This document shows, one piece after another, positions 14,903 to 17,892 of a stretch of DNA of 17,892 nt. A program made the translations under genes and the position numbers. The notes under the pieces were generated by a model, which saw only the letters and a program-made list of their open reading frames with translations, ran no database searches and was not told where the DNA came from. The DNA lies in the NCBI GenBank assembly GCA_030430725.1, contig JAUIKP010000012.1, positions 1 to 17,892 on the forward strand. Direction: 5' to 3'. Within the stretch, counting starts at the first letter, position 1; each line of letters starts with the position of its first letter. The stretch is from Nitrospiria bacterium (GTDB taxonomy: Bacteria > Nitrospirota > Nitrospiria > Nitrospirales > UBA8639).

Positions 14903-15085
14903 ATGATTACGAGAGATCCATGTGAAGAAGACATGCGCCTCCGTGAAAAGGCGAATATCGAAACCGCGTTGAAACGAAGCGACTGGCAAATCTATGGCCC
15001 CGGCAGCGCAGTGGAACTCCTGGGCCTCAAACCGACCACCCTCCTCTCCCGCATCAAAAAGATGGGGATTCAAAAGACCCATTAG
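14903..15085 (+). pseudogene. Stray Fis-type HTH: duplicate of the sigma-54 activator C-terminus
   Basis: 60 codons. From residue 6 on, it aligns without gaps to the last 55 residues of the sigma-54 activator upstream; I count 39 identities of 55, with [23 protein letters not shown] identical. The DNA is also similar, including nearly identical runs over CTCCTGGGCCTCAAACC and CTCCTCTCCCGCATCAAAAA. No AAA+ or GAF coding sequence precedes it, and an in-frame stop lies at 14870. The ATG lacks a ribosome-binding site. It is either the remnant of a second activator gene or a free DNA-binding domain that could compete for the ACGAAA palindromes. The intact frame leaves the second option open. Confidence 0.7.
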
Positions 15086-15437
15086 ATTTGGGTCACGAAC
15101 TTGGATTTCAGTGGGAATGAGATACAAGTCATATCTGTGGTTATGTAATATGCCCATCCATCATGTCCAGGAGCTTCGACATACTACACGGAACATTGAC
15201 GTGTGGGCACGACGCGCTTGGCGAATATAAATCCCTATTTCAATATATTCACCGATGATCCTGGAATGAGGTAAACGTTCGCGGTATTCGCCATTATGGA
15301 AAGCAAAAAAATCACCCTGCGCAGAAAATTTGCAATACCCGGGAATGCAATAAGCCAACAACCGCCTCTACGAAGCCGATTTGCGTGCCTGGTAGCCAAC
15401 CAATCTCTGACCGTTTAATAGAAGATGAGCGAACAAC
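15086..15437. other. Intergenic region upstream of rapA
   Basis: 352 bases without a convincing gene. Short frames on both strands lack ribosome-binding sites and family features. The region should contain the rapA promoter, but I found no -35/-10 pair with acceptable spacing (TTGACG at 15196 and TATAAA at 15226 are 24 bp apart). No repeat or terminator is clear. Confidence 0.4.
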
Positions 15438-17892
15438 ATGCATGATTTTACTCCCGGCCAACGCTGGGTGAGTGACAACGAGGCCGCACTCGGGTTGGGC
15501 ATCGTCCAATCTGTCGCCTTTCGCACGGTTCAAATTGAATTTCCCGCCGCTGATGAAATACGCACGTATGCAAAAGCCACGGCTCCCTTGACACGCGTTG
15601 AATTTGATGTCGGTGATTCAATAAAAAGTATGGATGGTGGGCGTCTTTCCATCACCAGAATAGAACATGTCAGCGGCACCGTGCGCTACCACGGGCTTCG
15701 AGAAAGTGGTGAGCCTGCCACCATGCATGAACGTGAACTGCCCGATGCACTCACGTTTCATTTACCTCAAGACAAACTGTTTGCCGGGCAAGTTGACGAC
15801 AACAGATGGTTTGAGTTGCGTGCCGCCACGTTGCAACACCTCGCCACTCAACAAACATCATCAAGCTTTGGCCTTCACGGGCCACGTGTCAGCCTGATTC
15901 CACATCAAATCTATATTGCCCATGAAGTATCAAAGAGAACCGCCCCGCGTGTTCTGCTCGCCGATGAAGTGGGGCTCGGTAAAACCATTGAGGCCGGCTT
16001 AATTCTGCACCGTCTGATACTGACCGGAAAAATACACCGTGCATTAGTTATCGTCCCGGAACCACTACTGCATCAGTGGCTGGTAGAATTGCTCCGGCGC
16101 TTTAACCTGCGCTTCACCGTAATCGATGAGCAATATTTTTCACATATCCCCGAGGCATTCGACAATCCGGAAGAATCGGTCCCTCCTGAAAACTTCTTCG
16201 ACCAATTCTCTCTCGTGTTATGCGGATTACACTTTGCCTGCCGCGATGATATCGCGCCGTTAATTGCCATGTGTCATTGGGATATATTGGTCGTCGATGA
16301 GGCGCACCATCTTAGGTGGACGCCGAGTGAGAGCAGCCGGGAGTATCGACAAATCGAAACGTTAGCGAATCAGTCAGATTCAGTCTTGTTATTAACAGCC
16401 ACACCCGAGCAATTTGGCACGGCAGGGCATTTTGCCCGTTTGCGACTACTCGACCCGGCGCGTTTCCACTCGCTCGACAGCTACTTAGCCGAGGAGGAAC
16501 ACCATGCCGCGACTGCCCGACTAGTGAATCTTCTACTCGATCATCAGACCATGACTGAAGATGATCTAGCTTATGTACGTTCCCTCATGGATGATAGCAA
16601 TGGCATCGATCGAGCAGCCATCAATGCCGCTAATGACGATGCCTATACACTTCGACGACACCTCATCGACCGTTTGATTGATCAATACGGCACCGGCCGC
16701 ATGGTGTTCAGGAACACGCGTGCGACGATCAGCGGGTTTCCCCGGCGTCACTTCATTGCTGCTCTACTCGACGACGACAGAAACGAGACCCGCATTGACT
16801 GGCTTTCCAATAAACTACGAGAACTATCGCCGCACAAGGTTCTCCTGATTTGCGGGACCGCCGAGACCGCGGTTTCCCTATCAACAATATTGCTAAAAAA
16901 CCATGGCCTGCCCGCCGGTGCTTTTCACGAACACATGAGTCTCCTGGAACGAGACCGCGCTGCCGCCTGGTTTGCCGATGCCGAAGACGGTGCGCAAATA
17001 TTGATTTGCTCGGAGATTGGCGGCGAAGGCAGAAATTTTCAATTTCTCCATCATATCGTCTTGTTCGACTTACCCGAAAACCCCGACTTGCTGGAGCAAC
17101 GCATTGGCCGCCTGGATAGAATCGGGCAGCAGCACGATATCCATATTCACGTGCCTGTCGCAGAAGGTTCAAGAGGCGCGCGACTGAGCCGCTGGTACCA
17201 TGATGCACTCAATGCGTTTGAGCATTGTTGCGTAACCGGCCAACACATCAAGGCCGAAATGGAAGAACAATTTGCTGCTTACCTTGCCGGCGACCACCTC
17301 AATGAGGACCGGTTCATCGAGGAATGCAGGCAACTGCACGAGCAAAAGACCAGGCAACTCAACCTTGGGCGCAACCGGTTACTCGAACTCAGTGGTTGTC
17401 GGCAGGAAATTGCTGCCCCGCTGATTCAAGAAATCACACACAATGAGCAGAAGAACATTTTATTAGGATACCTTGAAAATGCCTTTGATTGTTTTGGGGT
17501 TGAAATTGAAGATCATTCGCCAGGCAGTTGGATCGTACGACCGGGTGCTCATTTACAGGTGGCACAATTTCCTGAGTTACCCGAAGACGGCATCACCGTG
17601 ACGACCAATCGCGAGACGGCCCTTGCGCGGGAAGACATGCAATTCCTGAGTTGGGAACACCCATTAGTGCGTGCGACAATCGACCTGGTTTTGAACGGAG
17701 AACGAGGCCGGGTCAGCGTCTGCGCGTTACACCTGCCACAACTTCCGCCTCGCAATATTTTAATCGAAGCCCTATTCGAATCGAACTGCCCTGCACCCGC
17801 CGGATTAGAGATCGGGCGCTATCTTCCCTGCCACGCATTGCGCTTACTGGTCAACCAGGACGGGATCAACTATACCCAACAACTACCACCTG
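15438..17892 (+). CDS. rapA: RNA polymerase-associated Swi2/Snf2 ATPase RapA (HepA), 3' end outside window
   Basis: 818 codons are present of about 950-970 expected. RapA binds RNA polymerase and uses ATP hydrolysis to recycle it from stalled complexes. The N-terminus (about 1-105) has the RapA-specific Tudor-like part, FTPGQRWVSDNEAALGLG, close to the E. coli start. The helicase core shows SLIPHQIYIAHEV, Walker A ADEVGLGKT (175-183), PEPLLHQWLVELLRRFNLRF, DEAH (287-290), LLTATPEQFG and, in the second lobe, ICSEIGGEGRNFQFLHH and QRIGRLDRIGQ (about 553-564). I chose ATG 15438 because it aligns with the known start and an in-frame stop lies four codons upstream; the Shine-Dalgarno sequence is weak. 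The frame is intact to the right edge. RapA is best known from gammaproteobacteria, so transfer is possible. Confidence 0.93.
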   Translation, partial: MHDFTPGQRWVSDNEAALGLGIVQSVAFRTVQIEFPAADEIRTYAKATAPLTRVEFDVGDSIKSMDGGRLSITRIEHVSGTVRYHGLRESGEPATMHERELPDALTFHLPQDKLFAGQVDDNRWFELRAATLQHLATQQTSSSFGLHGPRVSLIPHQIYIAHEVSKRTAPRVLLADEVGLGKTIEAGLILHRLILTGKIHRALVIVPEPLLHQWLVELLRRFNLRFTVIDEQYFSHIPEAFDNPEESVPPENFFDQFSLVLCGLHFACRDDIAPLIAMCHWDILVVDEAHHLRWTPSESSREYRQIETLANQSDSVLLLTATPEQFGTAGHFARLRLLDPARFHSLDSYLAEEEHHAATARLVNLLLDHQTMTEDDLAYVRSLMDDSNGIDRAAINAANDDAYTLRRHLIDRLIDQYGTGRMVFRNTRATISGFPRRHFIAALLDDDRNETRIDWLSNKLRELSPHKVLLICGTAETAVSLSTILLKNHGLPAGAFHEHMSLLERDRAAAWFADAEDGAQILICSEIGGEGRNFQFLHHIVLFDLPENPDLLEQRIGRLDRIGQQHDIHIHVPVAEGSRGARLSRWYHDALNAFEHCCVTGQHIKAEMEEQFAAYLAGDHLNEDRFIEECRQLHEQKTRQLNLGRNRLLELSGCRQEIAAPLIQEITHNEQKNILLGYLENAFDCFGVEIEDHSPGSWIVRPGAHLQVAQFPELPEDGITVTTNRETALAREDMQFLSWEHPLVRATIDLVLNGERGRVSVCALHLPQLPPRNILIEALFESNCPAPAGLEIGRYLPCHALRLLVNQDGINYTQQLPP

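Noticed and set aside
14873..15157. 94-codon minus-strand frame over the HTH fragment
   Set aside because: It is the antisense shadow of a segment clearly homologous to the activator's C-terminus on the plus strand.
15196..15231. TTGACG and TATAAA as the rapA promoter
   Set aside because: The spacer is 24 bp, far from the 16-18 bp needed, and the leader to the ATG would exceed 190 bases.
15312..15533. 73-codon minus-strand frame upstream of rapA
   Set aside because: It overlaps the start of rapA antisense, has no ribosome-binding site and no recognisable domain.
1..17892. CRISPR arrays, tRNA or rRNA genes, transposases, prophage genes
   Set aside because: No regularly spaced direct repeats, cloverleaf arms, rRNA signatures or recombinase motifs were seen on reading both strands.

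Overview
The window looks like chromosomal DNA from a Nitrospira-type bacterium (phylum Nitrospirota). The best clue is a ~120 bp imperfect palindrome at 6655-6774 that resembles, from memory, an interspersed repeat of Nitrospira genomes. Moderate GC and the gene set (multi-PAS regulator, sigma-54 activator, several toxin-antitoxin-like pairs) fit. The assignment rests on recall and was not searched. No rRNA, tRNA, CRISPR array or transposase is visible.

Layout. (1) 1-2632, minus: 5' part of a very large sensor with an N-terminal receiver domain and at least six PAS domains, leaving through the left edge. (2) 2633-3144: no confident gene. (3) 3145-5054, plus: a translationally coupled pair, a MotA/TolQ/ExbB-type membrane protein and an OmpA/MotB-type protein. 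It resembles ZorA-ZorB of the Zorya anti-phage system, but no ZorC, ZorD or ZorE follows. (4) 5084-6634, minus: DUF5069 protein followed by a quinone-oxidoreductase-like MDR enzyme. (5) 6655-6774: the palindromic repeat. (6) 6974-11607, minus: six closely spaced genes for small-molecule or redox chemistry, in transcription order AhpD/CMD-like protein, SnoaL/NTF2-like protein, isochorismatase-type cysteine hydrolase, membrane-anchored alpha/beta hydrolase, NemA-type ene-reductase, and FMN-binding PNPOx-like protein. (7) 11811-13445, plus: a divergent GAF-AAA+-Fis sigma-54 activator. The intergenic region holds a good -24/-12 candidate facing the six-gene cluster and ACGAAA/TTTCGT palindromes at enhancer distance. 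(8) 13558-14723, plus: DUF2442-DUF4160 pair, then a RelB/RelE-type pair with a palindromic operator over its promoter. (9) 14903-15085: a 60-codon stray copy of the activator's C-terminal HTH. (10) 15438 to the right edge, plus: RapA, the RNA-polymerase-recycling Swi2/Snf2 ATPase, 818 codons present.

Working together. The activator and the six-gene cluster look like one regulon: the GAF sensor, which has a four-cysteine cluster, would respond to a small molecule or redox signal and drive sigma-54 transcription of a detoxification operon. The two toxin-antitoxin-like pairs lie between the activator and a duplicate of its DNA-binding end, which suggests past duplication, decay and insertion there. 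The two most unusual items are the ZorAB-like pair without its nucleases and the regulon with the separate HTH copy.
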